Assembly (NCBI GenBank): GCA_037045585.1
Contig: JBAOIR010000078.1
Coordinates: 1 to 64,000, forward strand
DNA: 64,000 nt
Direction of reading: 5' to 3'
Source: SSF14 sp037045585
Lineage (GTDB): Bacteria; Actinomycetota; Acidimicrobiia; Acidimicrobiales; Microtrichaceae
Both the position numbers and the translations under genes were made by a program. Under the pieces are notes generated by a model. That model did not search any database and was not told the DNA's origin. It saw only the letters and a list, made by a program, of their open reading frames with translations. Positions within the stretch are counted from its first letter, which is position 1; the number at the start of each line of letters is the position of its first letter. Positions 37,974 to 53,455 of the stretch are shown here, in pieces.

Positions 37974-38729
37974 ATGGAGAATCCACGACCCGAGAAGGTC
38001 AGCGTCGTCGAGGAGGTGCGCGGCAAGCTCGAAGGAGCCGATGCTGTGCTCCTCACCGAGTACCGCGGCCTGAAGGTCACCGAACTGGGCGCCCTGCGGT
38101 CCGCGATGCGGTCGGCAGGCGGCGAGTACAAGGTGTACAAGAACACGCTCGTCCGCCTCGCGGCGAAGGAGCTGGGAATCGATATCGACGACGTGCTCGT
38201 CGGTCCGACCGCCCTCGCCTTCATCTCGACCAAGTCGGATGGCACGCCCGGCGACATCGCCGCGGTGGCCAAGGCCGTGCAGGACTTCGCCAAGGGCCAG
38301 CCGTTGCTGGTCCTGAAGGGAGGCCTGCTGGGCGACAAGGTGCTCGACGCTGCCGGCGCCAAGGCATTGGCCTCGCTGCCGACCGCCGCTGAGGTGTACG
38401 CCCGGCTCGCCGGTGCCGTCAACGGCAACGCCCGTGGTCTCGCCAGTGTCATCAGCGGTGTCCACCGCAGCCTTGCCTACGTGCTCCAGGCTGCGATCGA
38501 CGCCAACGTGTTCGAGGGCGACGCCCCCGCACCCGCCGCCGAGGCACCCGCCGAGGCTCCTGCAGACGAAGCACCCGCAGACGAGGCTCCGGCCGAGGAC
38601 GCGACCGCCGACGATGCACCCGCTGACGAAGTTCAGCCCGAATCCGCCGAGGTGACCGACGATGTCGCCGCCGAAGCAACCCCTGAAGATGCCCCCGCTG
38701 CCGACGCAGCCGAAGAAAGTGAGAACTGA
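37974..38729 (+). CDS. rplJ: 50S ribosomal protein L10 with long acidic tail
   Basis: L10 anchors the L7/L12 stalk. The core (residues 1-175) has VSVVEEVRGKLEGADAVLLT, EYRGLKVTELGALRSAMR, YKVYKNTLVRLAAKE and the helix that binds L12 dimers near SLAYVLQAAIDANVF. It is followed by about 75 residues made almost only of Ala, Pro, Glu and Asp with repeated APADEAPA units, bringing the total to 251 against about 165-175 in E. coli. The start at 37974 has a near-perfect GGAGGTG site. The tail's role is unknown. Confidence 0.96.
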   Translation: MENPRPEKVSVVEEVRGKLEGADAVLLTEYRGLKVTELGALRSAMRSAGGEYKVYKNTLVRLAAKELGIDIDDVLVGPTALAFISTKSDGTPGDIAAVAKAVQDFAKGQPLLVLKGGLLGDKVLDAAGAKALASLPTAAEVYARLAGAVNGNARGLASVISGVHRSLAYVLQAAIDANVFEGDAPAPAAEAPAEAPADEAPADEAPAEDATADDAPADEVQPESAEVTDDVAAEATPEDAPAADAAEESEN

Positions 38730-38731
38730 TC

Positions 38732-39115
38732 ATGTCGAAGGTTGAAGAGCTGCTCGACTCCATCTCGAGCCTGACCCTGGTCGAGGCGTACGAGCTGGTG
38801 AAGGCCATCGAGGACAAGTTCGAGGTGTCCGCTGCTGCGCCCGTGGGTGTTGCGGTTGCTGCCCCCGCCGGTGGCGGTGGTGGCGGTGAAGAGGCCGAGG
38901 AGAAGACGGCGTTCGACGTCGTCCTCACCAGCGCCGGTGACAAGAAGATCCAGGTCATCAAAGAGGTCCGTGGCCTCACCAACCTGGGCCTCAAGGAAGC
39001 CAAGGACCTCGTCGAGGCGGCCCCCAAGCCCGTCCTCGAGGGCGTGTCCAAGGCCGACGCCGAGGCCGCCAAGGAGACCCTCGAGGCCGCCGGCGGTTCC
39101 GTCGAGATCCAGTAG
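38732..39115 (+). CDS. rplL: 50S ribosomal protein L7/L12
   Basis: The stalk protein (127 residues) that recruits and stimulates translational GTPases. It has the N-terminal dimerisation helix pair (KVEELLDSISSLTLVEAYEL), a flexible hinge with an unusual run of glycines (PAGGGGGGEEAEE, about residues 45-58) and the factor-binding C-terminal domain with KIQVIKEVRGLTNLGLKEAK. It begins two bases after rplJ and is closed by the hairpin at 39149. Confidence 0.97.
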   Translation: MSKVEELLDSISSLTLVEAYELVKAIEDKFEVSAAAPVGVAVAAPAGGGGGGEEAEEKTAFDVVLTSAGDKKIQVIKEVRGLTNLGLKEAKDLVEAAPKPVLEGVSKADAEAAKETLEAAGGSVEIQ

Positions 39116-39148
39116 CACCGTTCCTTCGGGACATCGTGCGCTCACGAG

Positions 39149-39170
39149 GGGCGGGGCTTCGGCCCCGTCC
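39149..39170 (+). terminator. Hairpin after rplL (partial terminator)
   Basis: GGGCGGGGC and GCCCCGTCC form a 9-bp stem with a TTCG loop, followed by TTCGTCG. It is likely a partial terminator limiting read-through from rplJL into rpoBC, the known role of such a site in other bacteria. Confidence 0.7.
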
Positions 39171-39248
39171 TTCGTCGCGTCCGGGCCGATGCGTGGTGCT
39201 GCGGCTCCGGACAGCGTCAATCTGTACTTGACGATTCCGAAGAAATTC

Positions 39249-39278
39249 TTGACCGGGCGCGTCCGGGCGTCGTACCCT
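39249..39278 (+). promoter_or_regulatory. rpoB promoter P1
   Basis: TTGACC (39249-39254), 18-bp spacer, TACCCT (39273-39278). First of two tandem promoter-like sites in the 335-bp rplL-rpoB gap. Confidence 0.72.
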
Positions 39279-39314
39279 GCCGGGACCTGCTGAGGTCCCC
39301 GGAAATCGCCCGGG

Positions 39315-39343
39315 TTGACCTGTGGCGTCGCGGTTCCTATTCT
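39315..39343 (+). promoter_or_regulatory. rpoB promoter P2
   Basis: TTGACC (39315-39320), 17-bp spacer, TATTCT (39338-39343), the best sigma-70-like match in the window. It lies about 108 bp before the rpoB TTG start. With P1 and the hairpin at 39149 it lets rpoBC be expressed separately from rplJL. Confidence 0.78.
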
Positions 39344-39450
39344 TATGGGTTGCCGTGCTGCCCCCGCTCCGCTTCCACACTTTGACGTGTGGCGCTGCGC
39401 GCCCCAGCTCCGGTGACCCGCTGCACCACCATCTCATCGAGGAGTAGGCC

Positions 39451-43047
<3,597 letters not shown>

Positions 43048-43052
43048 GCCGG

Positions 43053-46982
<3,930 letters not shown>

Positions 46983-47035
46983 CCCGATGGCCTCGGCCAC
47001 CGCTGGTCGGCACGGGCGCTTCGTTCCGTACTTCC

Positions 47036-47073
47036 AACTCCGGTACCTCGGCATCAGCCGGGGTACCGGAGTT
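47036..47073 (+). terminator. Terminator after rpoC
   Basis: AACTCCGGTACC (47036-47047) pairs exactly with GGTACCGGAGTT (47062-47073), and the loop holds a second small CGGC/GCCG stem. There is no long U-run. Confidence 0.75.
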
Positions 47074-47088
47074 CGTCCCACATTGCTT

Positions 47089-47118
47089 TTGCCTGGCCCC
47101 GGGCCTCGCGCCTAGCCT
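47089..47118 (+). promoter_or_regulatory. Promoter of the rpsL/rpsG/fusA (str) unit
   Basis: TTGCCT (47089-47094), 18-bp spacer, TAGCCT (47113-47118), between the rpoC terminator and rpsL. It leaves a leader of about 105 bp. Confidence 0.68.
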
Positions 47119-47228
47119 GACACTCGGTTTTCTGCGTCCGTTGACGGCCGCGTCGCTCTTTTGCGCCGCCGTCGTTCCCCACTCGACAGCAGCGCCGACC
47201 CATGTACTGAAGTTCTGAAAGGTTTGCT

Positions 47229-47600
47229 GTGCCCACCATCGAGCAGTTGGTCCGGAAGGGCCGCCAGTCAAAGCGCCGCAAGGAGTCCACTCCTGCGCTC
47301 AAGGGCGCACCGCAGCGGCGCGGCGTCTGCACGCGTGTGTACACGAACACGCCCAAGAAGCCGAACTCCGCGCTGCGCAAGGTGGCCCACGTTCGTCTCA
47401 CCTCCGGCATCGAGGTCACGGCGTACATCCCCGGTGAGGGCCACAACCTCCAGGAGCACAGCATCGTGCTCGTCCGTGGTGGTCGTGTGAAGGACCTCCC
47501 CGGCGTGCGCTACAAGATCATCCGCGGCACGCTCGACACGTCCGGCGTCCGCGACCGCAAGCAGGCGCGTAGCCGTTACGGCGCCAAGAGGGAGAAGTAG
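47229..47600 (+). CDS. rpsL: 30S ribosomal protein S12
   Basis: S12 (123 residues, GTG start) monitors decoding at the A site. The two loops that confer streptomycin resistance when changed, NTPKKPNSALRKVA and GGRVKDLPGVRYKI, are wild type, including both lysines. PIEQLVRKGRQSKRRKES-like sequence opens the protein. It is the first gene of the str unit and is followed two bases later by rpsG. Confidence 0.97.
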   Translation: MPTIEQLVRKGRQSKRRKESTPALKGAPQRRGVCTRVYTNTPKKPNSALRKVAHVRLTSGIEVTAYIPGEGHNLQEHSIVLVRGGRVKDLPGVRYKIIRGTLDTSGVRDRKQARSRYGAKREK

Positions 47601-47602
47601 TC

Positions 47603-48073
47603 ATGCCTCGCAAGGGTCCGGCCCCGCGCCGTGAGCTGATGCCCGATCCGGTGTACCGGTCGGTGCTGGTCACCCAGGTCATCAACAAGGTGCTCCAGCG
47701 CGGCAAGCGCTCGACCGCCGAGAAGATCATGTACGACGCCCTCACGCTCATCGAGCAGAAGACGGGCGTCGAGCCGGTCGCAACGCTCAAGCGTGCGGTC
47801 GACAACGTCCGTCCCCAGCTCGAGGTCCGCAGCCGGCACGTCGGTGGCGCGACGTACCAGGTGCCCGTCGAGGTTCGCCCGCGTCGTGCCAACACGCTCG
47901 CCATCCGTTGGCTCGTGGGCTACTCGCGCCAGCGTCGTGAGCGCACCATGGCCGAGCGCCTCGCCAACGAGCTCCTCGACGCCTCCAACGGCGTCGGCGC
48001 ATCGGTCAAGCGCAAGGACGATCTCCAGAAGATGGCCGAATCCAACAAGGCCTTCGCCCACTACCGCTGGTAG
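47603..48073 (+). CDS. rpsG: 30S ribosomal protein S7
   Basis: S7 (156 residues) nucleates assembly of the 30S head and contacts E-site tRNA. It has the usual PRKGPAPRRELMPDPVY start, KRSTAEKIMYDAL, VRSRHVGGATYQVPVEVRP and RTMAERLANELLDASN, with the C-terminal KMAESNKAFAHYRW. S7 represses the str operon in E. coli. The 129-bp gap after it contains two tandem hairpins. Confidence 0.97.
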   Translation: MPRKGPAPRRELMPDPVYRSVLVTQVINKVLQRGKRSTAEKIMYDALTLIEQKTGVEPVATLKRAVDNVRPQLEVRSRHVGGATYQVPVEVRPRRANTLAIRWLVGYSRQRRERTMAERLANELLDASNGVGASVKRKDDLQKMAESNKAFAHYRW

Positions 48074-48080
48074 TGCCGCG

Positions 48081-48127
48081 ACTGCCGGCCTCGCCGGCAG
48101 TGCTGTTGCTGCCGGCGGAGCCGGCAG
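48081..48127 (+). repeat. Tandem GCCGGC hairpins between rpsG and fusA
   Basis: ACTGCCGGC-CTC-GCCGGCAGT (48081-48101) and CTGCCGGC-GGA-GCCGGCAG (48109-48127) are two near-identical perfect hairpins with three-base loops, seven bases apart. They could be RNA processing or attenuation elements, or a small dispersed repeat. Confidence 0.75.
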
Positions 48128-48202
48128 TGCCCCGCCGGGACGGCGACGCATCCGCCCCCGTGACGCCTGCCAACACCCCCACGAAACATCGAGAGAGCAG
48201 TT

Positions 48203-50302
48203 ATGTCGCAGTTCCCACTCGCACGAACCCGCAACATCGGGATCATGGCCCACATCGACGCGGGCAAGACCACCACCACCGAGCGGATCCTCTACTACAC
48301 CGGCAAGTCCTACAAGATCGGTGAGGTGCACGACGGCGCCGCCACCATGGACTGGATGGCGCAGGAGCAGGAGCGTGGCATCACCATCACGTCCGCTGCG
48401 ACCACCTGCTTCTGGAAGGACACGCTCACCGACACCGAGCACCGCATCCAGATCATCGACACGCCCGGCCACGTCGACTTCACCGTCGAGGTCGAGCGCT
48501 CGCTCCGCGTGCTCGACGGCGCCGTCGCAGTGTTCGATGGCGTCGCCGGCGTCGAGCCCCAGACCGAGAACGTGTGGCGGCAGGCGAACAAGTACAACGT
48601 CCCACGCATGTGCTTCATCAACAAGATGGACCGCACCGGTGCCGACTTCTACTTCTGCCTCGACACCATCAAGGAGCGTCTCGAGGCGAACGTCGCCGTC
48701 ATCCAGCTGCCGATCGGGTCGGAGTCGGACTACCTCGGCATCGTCGACATCGTCGAGATGAAGGCGTGGATCTGGCAGGGCGAAGATCTGGGTGCCTCGT
48801 GGGACGTCGTTGACATCCCCGAGGACATGGTCGAGATCGCTGCGGACTACCACCAGCAGCTGATCGACGTGCTCTCCGAGACCGACGAGAACATCATGGA
48901 GAAGTTCATCGGCGAGGAGGAGATCACTCCCGACGAGATCCGCTCCGCCCTTCGCGAGGCCTGCATCAACCACGGCGTGGTTCCGGTGCTCAATGGCACG
49001 GCGTTCAAGAACAAGGGCGTCCAGCCGCTGCTCGACGCCGTCTGCCTCTACATGCCGTCGCCTGCCGACATCCCCCCGGTCGTGGGCCACAACGCCCGAG
49101 GCGACGAGGAGATCCTCCGCGCCCCGCTCGCGAGTGAGCCGTTCGCCGGCCTGGCCTTCAAGATCGCCACGATGCCCCACATCGGCAAGCTCACCTACGT
49201 GCGGGTGTACTCGGGTCAGCTCAACAAGGGCGATCAGGTCACCAACATGCGCACCACCGCCAAGGAGCGGTGTGGTCGTCTCCTCGAGATGCACGCCATC
49301 GAGATGAACGACAAGGACACGATCTATGCCGGCGACATCGTCGGCGTGGTGGGCATGAAGAACACCCGCACCGGCGACACGCTGTGCGACCCGAGCAACC
49401 AGGTGGTCCTCGAGTCCCTCACGTTCCCGGCGCCGGTCATCCACGTTGCCGTCGAGCCGAAGACCAAGGCCGACCAGGACAAGATGTCCAAGGCCCTCTT
49501 CGCCCTCTCCGAAGAAGACCCGACCTTCACCGTCCGCACCGACGAGGAGACGGCTCAGACCGTCATCTCCGGCATGGGCGAGCTGCACCTCGAGGTCCTC
49601 GTCGACCGCATGATGCGGGAGTTCAAGGTCGACGCCACCGTCGGCAAGCCGCAGGTCGCCTACCGCGAGACGGTCACGTCGCCGGTCACCAGCGTCACCT
49701 ACACGCACAAGAAGCAGACGGGCGGCTCGGGTCAGTACGCCGAGGTCCAGATCAACATGGACACCACCGGTCCCGGTGGCGGCTACGTCTTCGAGGACAA
49801 GATCTCCGGCGGTCGTATCCCGAAGGAGTACATCCCTTCGGTCGATCACGGCATCCAGGAGGCCATGTCGAACGGCGTGCTCGCCGGCTACCCGACGGTC
49901 GACATCAAAGTCGAGCTCGTCGACGGCAAGTACCACGACGTCGACTCGTCGGAGATGGCGTTCAAGATCGCCGGTATCCAGGTGTTCAAGGAGGCGGCCC
50001 GCAAGGCGAAGCCAGTCCTCCTCGAGCCGATCATGGCCGTCGAGGTCGTGACGCCCGACGACTACATGGGCGATGTCATCGGCGACTTGAACAGCCGCCG
50101 TGGCAAGGTCGGCAAGATGGAACAGCGCGGCAACAACCAGGTCATCTCGGCCGAGGTTCCCCTGTCGGAGATGTTCGGCTATGCCACCGACGTGCGGTCC
50201 AAAACTCAGGGCCGCGCTACTTATAGCATGCAGTTCGCCAGCTACCAGCAGACGCCGCGCAACGTTCAAGAAGAGATCGTCGCTCGCGTCACCGGCCAGT
50301 AG
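48203..50302 (+). CDS. fusA: Elongation factor G
   Basis: EF-G (699 residues) is the translocase GTPase, also used in ribosome recycling. G1 is IMAHIDAGKTTTTERILYYT, switch II IDTPGHVDFTVEVERSLRVL and G4 NKMDRTGADF. Domain III/IV landmarks are EDPTFTVRTDEETAQTVISG, HLEVLVDRMMREF and GGGYVFEDKISGGRIPKEYI, which carries the tip loops that enter the decoding centre. The length is normal and codon use is GC-ending, in contrast to the tuf gene 88 bp downstream. Confidence 0.98.
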   Translation: MSQFPLARTRNIGIMAHIDAGKTTTTERILYYTGKSYKIGEVHDGAATMDWMAQEQERGITITSAATTCFWKDTLTDTEHRIQIIDTPGHVDFTVEVERSLRVLDGAVAVFDGVAGVEPQTENVWRQANKYNVPRMCFINKMDRTGADFYFCLDTIKERLEANVAVIQLPIGSESDYLGIVDIVEMKAWIWQGEDLGASWDVVDIPEDMVEIAADYHQQLIDVLSETDENIMEKFIGEEEITPDEIRSALREACINHGVVPVLNGTAFKNKGVQPLLDAVCLYMPSPADIPPVVGHNARGDEEILRAPLASEPFAGLAFKIATMPHIGKLTYVRVYSGQLNKGDQVTNMRTTAKERCGRLLEMHAIEMNDKDTIYAGDIVGVVGMKNTRTGDTLCDPSNQVVLESLTFPAPVIHVAVEPKTKADQDKMSKALFALSEEDPTFTVRTDEETAQTVISGMGELHLEVLVDRMMREFKVDATVGKPQVAYRETVTSPVTSVTYTHKKQTGGSGQYAEVQINMDTTGPGGGYVFEDKISGGRIPKEYIPSVDHGIQEAMSNGVLAGYPTVDIKVELVDGKYHDVDSSEMAFKIAGIQVFKEAARKAKPVLLEPIMAVEVVTPDDYMGDVIGDLNSRRGKVGKMEQRGNNQVISAEVPLSEMFGYATDVRSKTQGRATYSMQFASYQQTPRNVQEEIVARVTGQ

Positions 50303-50305
50303 ATC

Positions 50306-50331
50306 CCCGGCGCACACGCGTCGGCGCCGGG
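50306..50331 (+). other. Hairpin in the fusA-tuf gap
   Basis: CCCGGCGC (50306-50313) and GCGCCGGG (50324-50331) form an 8-bp stem just after the fusA stop. There is no U-run; it could trim mRNA ends or partly terminate. Confidence 0.5.
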
Positions 50332-50390
50332 CTCGCGCCCTGCACTCCCACCCAACCAGATCAAGCACGCAGAAGAAGGAAAGGCACCCG

Positions 50391-51578
50391 ATGGCCAAGG
50401 AGAAGTTCGAGCGGAACAAGCCTCACGTGAATGTGGGGACGATGGGCCATATCGATCATGGCAAGACGACGTTGACGGCGGCGATCACGAAGACGTTGTT
50501 CGATCGGGTGCCGGGGAACTCGTTCACGGCGTTCGAGAACATCGACAAGGCTCCTGAGGAGCGTGAGCGTGGCATCACGATCAACGTGTCGCATGTGGAG
50601 TATGAGACGGAGAGCCGTCACTACGCGCATGTCGATATGCCGGGTCACGCGGATTACATCAAGAACATGATCACGGGTGCGGCCCAGGTTGATGGTGCGA
50701 TCTTGGTGGTGTCGGCTGCTGATGGTCCGATGCCGCAGACGCGTGAGCATGTGCTCTTGGCCCGTCAGGTGGGTGTGCCGGCGATCGTGGTTGCGTTGAA
50801 CAAGGTCGACATGGTTGATGATGAGGAGCTTTTGGAGCTGGTCGAGCTCGAGGTTCGTGAGTTGTTGAGCTCTTACGAGTTCCCGGGTGATGACATTCCG
50901 GTGATGCCGGTGTCGGCGCTCAAGGCCCTCGAGGGTGATAGTGCGGCGCAGGATCAGGTGATGGCGTTGATGGATGCTGTCGATTCGTACATTCCTGAGC
51001 CGGTTCGTGATCTGGACAAGCCGTTCTTGATGCCGATCGAGGATGTGTTCTCGATCACGGGTCGTGGCACGGTGGTGACGGGCAAGGTCGAGCAGGGCAT
51101 CATTCACACGGGTGATGACATCGAGATCGTTGGTCTGAAGGACACGCAGAAGACGACGTGTACTGGTGTGGAGATGTTCCGCAAGCTGCTTGATGAGGGC
51201 CAGGCTGGGGACAACATTGGTGCGCTTCTTCGTGGCACGAAGAAGGAGGATGTGCAGCGCGGTCAGGTTCTGGCGAAGCCGGGTTCGATCACGCCGCACA
51301 CCAACTTCGAGGCGAACTGCTATGTGTTGTCGAAGGAGGAGGGTGGCCGTCACAAGCCGTTCTTCACGAATTACCGGCCGCAGTTCTATTTCCGGACGAC
51401 CGATGTGACGGGCAACATCAGCCTGCCGGCGGGTACGGAGATGTGTATGCCGGGTGACAACACTGAGATGACCGTGGAGCTGATCGCTCCGATCGCCATG
51501 GATGAGGGGCTTCGGTTCGCGATCCGTGAGGGTGGTCGTACGGTGGGCGCCGGTCGTGTGGTCAAGATCTTGAAGTAG
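50391..51578 (+). CDS. tuf: Elongation factor Tu, copy 2
   Basis: Second EF-Tu gene (395 residues), in the usual place after fusA. It matches copy 1 exactly from the ATG through the stop and terminator, while the sequences just before the ATG and beyond about 51640 differ. GAAGAAGGAAAGG upstream gives a purine-rich ribosome site unlike that of copy 1. All GTPase motifs are intact. The shared, GAT/GTG/TTG-rich codon pattern sets both copies apart from the neighbours. Direct repeats 17 kb apart would allow recombination that deletes rpoBC and fusA, so homogenisation probably occurs by gene conversion. Confidence 0.98.
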   Translation: MAKEKFERNKPHVNVGTMGHIDHGKTTLTAAITKTLFDRVPGNSFTAFENIDKAPEERERGITINVSHVEYETESRHYAHVDMPGHADYIKNMITGAAQVDGAILVVSAADGPMPQTREHVLLARQVGVPAIVVALNKVDMVDDEELLELVELEVRELLSSYEFPGDDIPVMPVSALKALEGDSAAQDQVMALMDAVDSYIPEPVRDLDKPFLMPIEDVFSITGRGTVVTGKVEQGIIHTGDDIEIVGLKDTQKTTCTGVEMFRKLLDEGQAGDNIGALLRGTKKEDVQRGQVLAKPGSITPHTNFEANCYVLSKEEGGRHKPFFTNYRPQFYFRTTDVTGNISLPAGTEMCMPGDNTEMTVELIAPIAMDEGLRFAIREGGRTVGAGRVVKILK

Positions 51579-51603
51579 GGGCGTTTGTTCCTGGTTTGGT
51601 GAG

Positions 51604-51631
51604 AGCCCCCGTTGCTTCGGCAGCGGGGGCT
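51604..51631 (+). terminator. Terminator of tuf copy 2
   Basis: Same 12-bp stem with TTCG loop as after copy 1. It separates the str unit from the kinase gene. Confidence 0.85.
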
Positions 51632-51651
51632 CTTCGCGTACGGTGGCAGCG

Positions 51652-52515
51652 ATGATCGTCAGCGTCGGTGACCTCGCCACGGACCTGGTCGTCCGGCTCG
51701 ACTCCTCAGAGATCGACCCGGTCTCCGACACCCCGGCGGTCGTCAGCCTTCACCGTGGCGGCGCGGCAGCCAACGTCGGTGCGGTGTCGGCACGTCTCGG
51801 CCGCGCCGCACGGTTCGTCGGCGCGCTGGGCGCGGACGACCTGTCGGTCGCCGCGGCATCTGCACTTCGCTCGCTGGGCGTCGAGGTCTGCGGGCCGCCG
51901 GCGCGACGTGGTTGGTCGATCGTGGTGTTGGTCGGCCCTGACGGAGGCCGCCGGTTCCTCACCGACACCGGCGACGTCGACCCGTGGCCGGCCGCTGATC
52001 CGGCATGGCTCGACGGTGCGGCTCGCCTGCATCTCAGCGGGTACGCGGTGTGCAACGAGCGCTCGTCCGCGGCCTGCCTCGAGCTCGCGACGCTCGCCGC
52101 CGAGCTGGAGATCCCGCGTTCGTTGGACGTCAGTTCGGCATCGGTCGTACGAGGGTGGGGAGTCGAACGCTTCGCCGACGATGTGCGCTCGATCGCGCCG
52201 GACGTCGTCAAGGCGAACGAGGACGAGGCCGAGCTCCTGCCACCGGGCCTCGCCGCCGCGATCGTCGTCACCCGTGGTTCGGAACCCACCGTGCTGCGAA
52301 CCGCCGACGGTCGGTACGAGACAGTCGAGGTCGCTCCTCGATCTGTGGTCGACACGACGGGAGCGGGTGATGCCTTCGTCGCAGGGTTCCTGGCGGCTCG
52401 GGACGATGGGGCGGCAGACGTCGACGCTGTCGTGGCCGGGCACGCTGCCGCCGCACGGGTCGTGACCGGGCCGGGCGCAGACTGGTGGGAGACTGGAGCC
52501 CATGTTGAACAGTGA
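51652..52515 (+). CDS. psuK: PfkB-family sugar/pseudouridine kinase
   Basis: A ribokinase-fold kinase (287 residues). It starts IVSVGDLATDLVVRL, has the glycine-rich VVSLHRGGAAANVGAVSARL that binds the sugar and the PfkB C-terminal signature VVDTTGAGDAFVAGFLAA with the catalytic aspartate in GAGD. It overlaps psuG by 14 bp, and a PfkB kinase beside psuG is the known pseudouridine breakdown pair: the kinase makes pseudouridine 5'-phosphate, PsuG then splits it. That context gives the specificity; the sequence alone gives only the family. The ATG at 51652 is 20 bp after the tuf terminator. Confidence 0.83.
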   Translation: MIVSVGDLATDLVVRLDSSEIDPVSDTPAVVSLHRGGAAANVGAVSARLGRAARFVGALGADDLSVAAASALRSLGVEVCGPPARRGWSIVVLVGPDGGRRFLTDTGDVDPWPAADPAWLDGAARLHLSGYAVCNERSSAACLELATLAAELEIPRSLDVSSASVVRGWGVERFADDVRSIAPDVVKANEDEAELLPPGLAAAIVVTRGSEPTVLRTADGRYETVEVAPRSVVDTTGAGDAFVAGFLAARDDGAADVDAVVAGHAAAARVVTGPGADWWETGAHVEQ

Positions 52516-53416
52516 ATTCCGCGTCGGCGACGAGGTTGCCGAGGCGCTGGCGATGGGCCGGCCCGTCGTGGCGTTGGAGTCGACGATCCTGTCGAACCTG
52601 GGCTTGCCGTCGCCGTACAACCGTGAGTGTCTCGATCGCTGCGACGCCGCCGTACGCGGCGCCGGCGCCGTCCCGGCCATTACGGCCGTGCTCGATGGCT
52701 GCGCCACGGTCGGCCTCACGGAGCCCGAGATCGACCGGGTGCTGCTCGGCACGAACAAGGTCTCGGCGCGCGATGTGGCGGTGGCGGTCGGTCTCGGGTG
52801 GGACATCGGCGTGACCACGGTTGCTGCGTCGGTCATGTTGGCGGCTCGCGCCGGCATCGAGGTGTTCGCCACGGGCGGCATCGGCGGGGTGCACCGCGGG
52901 GCCGAGCTGACCGGTGACGTCTCCGCGGATCTCGGCGCGCTCGCCCGGTACCCCGTCGTCACCGTTACGGCCGGAGCGAAGGCATTCCTCGATCTGGCCC
53001 GCACCGTCGAGTGGTTCGACACCCTTGGTGTTCCGCTGCTCGGCTACGGCACCGACGAGTTCCCCGCCTTCTACAGCCGGACATCCGGGGTTGCGGTCCC
53101 GCACCGGGTGGAGACCTCGACCGAGGTTGCGTCGATCGTGGGAGCGATGCGCCGTGCGGGCGAACGTGGGGGAGTGGTCGTGGCGAATCCGATTCCGGAG
53201 TCGGCGGAGATCCCGTCCCGCGAGATCGACCCGGTGATCGCGACGGCGCTCGCCGACGCGGCCGCCGTGGGAGTGACCGGCCCGGGGGTGACGCCGTTCG
53301 TGCTCGAGGCCATCTCCGTGGCGACCGCGGGCCGCAGCATTCCCGCCAACCTCGCACTCGCCGAGCACAACGCAGGCGTCGCTGCCGACATCGCCGTCGC
53401 ACTCGCCGAGGGCTGA
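52502..53416 (+). CDS. psuG: Pseudouridine-5'-phosphate glycosidase
   Basis: Cleaves pseudouridine 5'-phosphate to uracil and ribose 5-phosphate (304 residues). Family marks in order: VVALESTILSNLGLPSPYN with the catalytic glutamate, GAVPAITAVLDG, LLGTNKVSARDVA with a conserved lysine, VFATGGIGGVHRGAELTGDV, VVTVTAGAKAFLDL with the Schiff-base-type lysine, LGYGTDEFPAFY and the C-terminal NLALAEHNAGVAADIA. The start overlaps the kinase gene. It salvages modified nucleosides from RNA turnover. Confidence 0.95.
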   Translation: MLNSEFRVGDEVAEALAMGRPVVALESTILSNLGLPSPYNRECLDRCDAAVRGAGAVPAITAVLDGCATVGLTEPEIDRVLLGTNKVSARDVAVAVGLGWDIGVTTVAASVMLAARAGIEVFATGGIGGVHRGAELTGDVSADLGALARYPVVTVTAGAKAFLDLARTVEWFDTLGVPLLGYGTDEFPAFYSRTSGVAVPHRVETSTEVASIVGAMRRAGERGGVVVANPIPESAEIPSREIDPVIATALADAAAVGVTGPGVTPFVLEAISVATAGRSIPANLALAEHNAGVAADIAVALAEG

Positions 53417-53455
53417 ACCCCGCCGGTACGCTCGCCGTCATCAAGGGGAGGCTCG

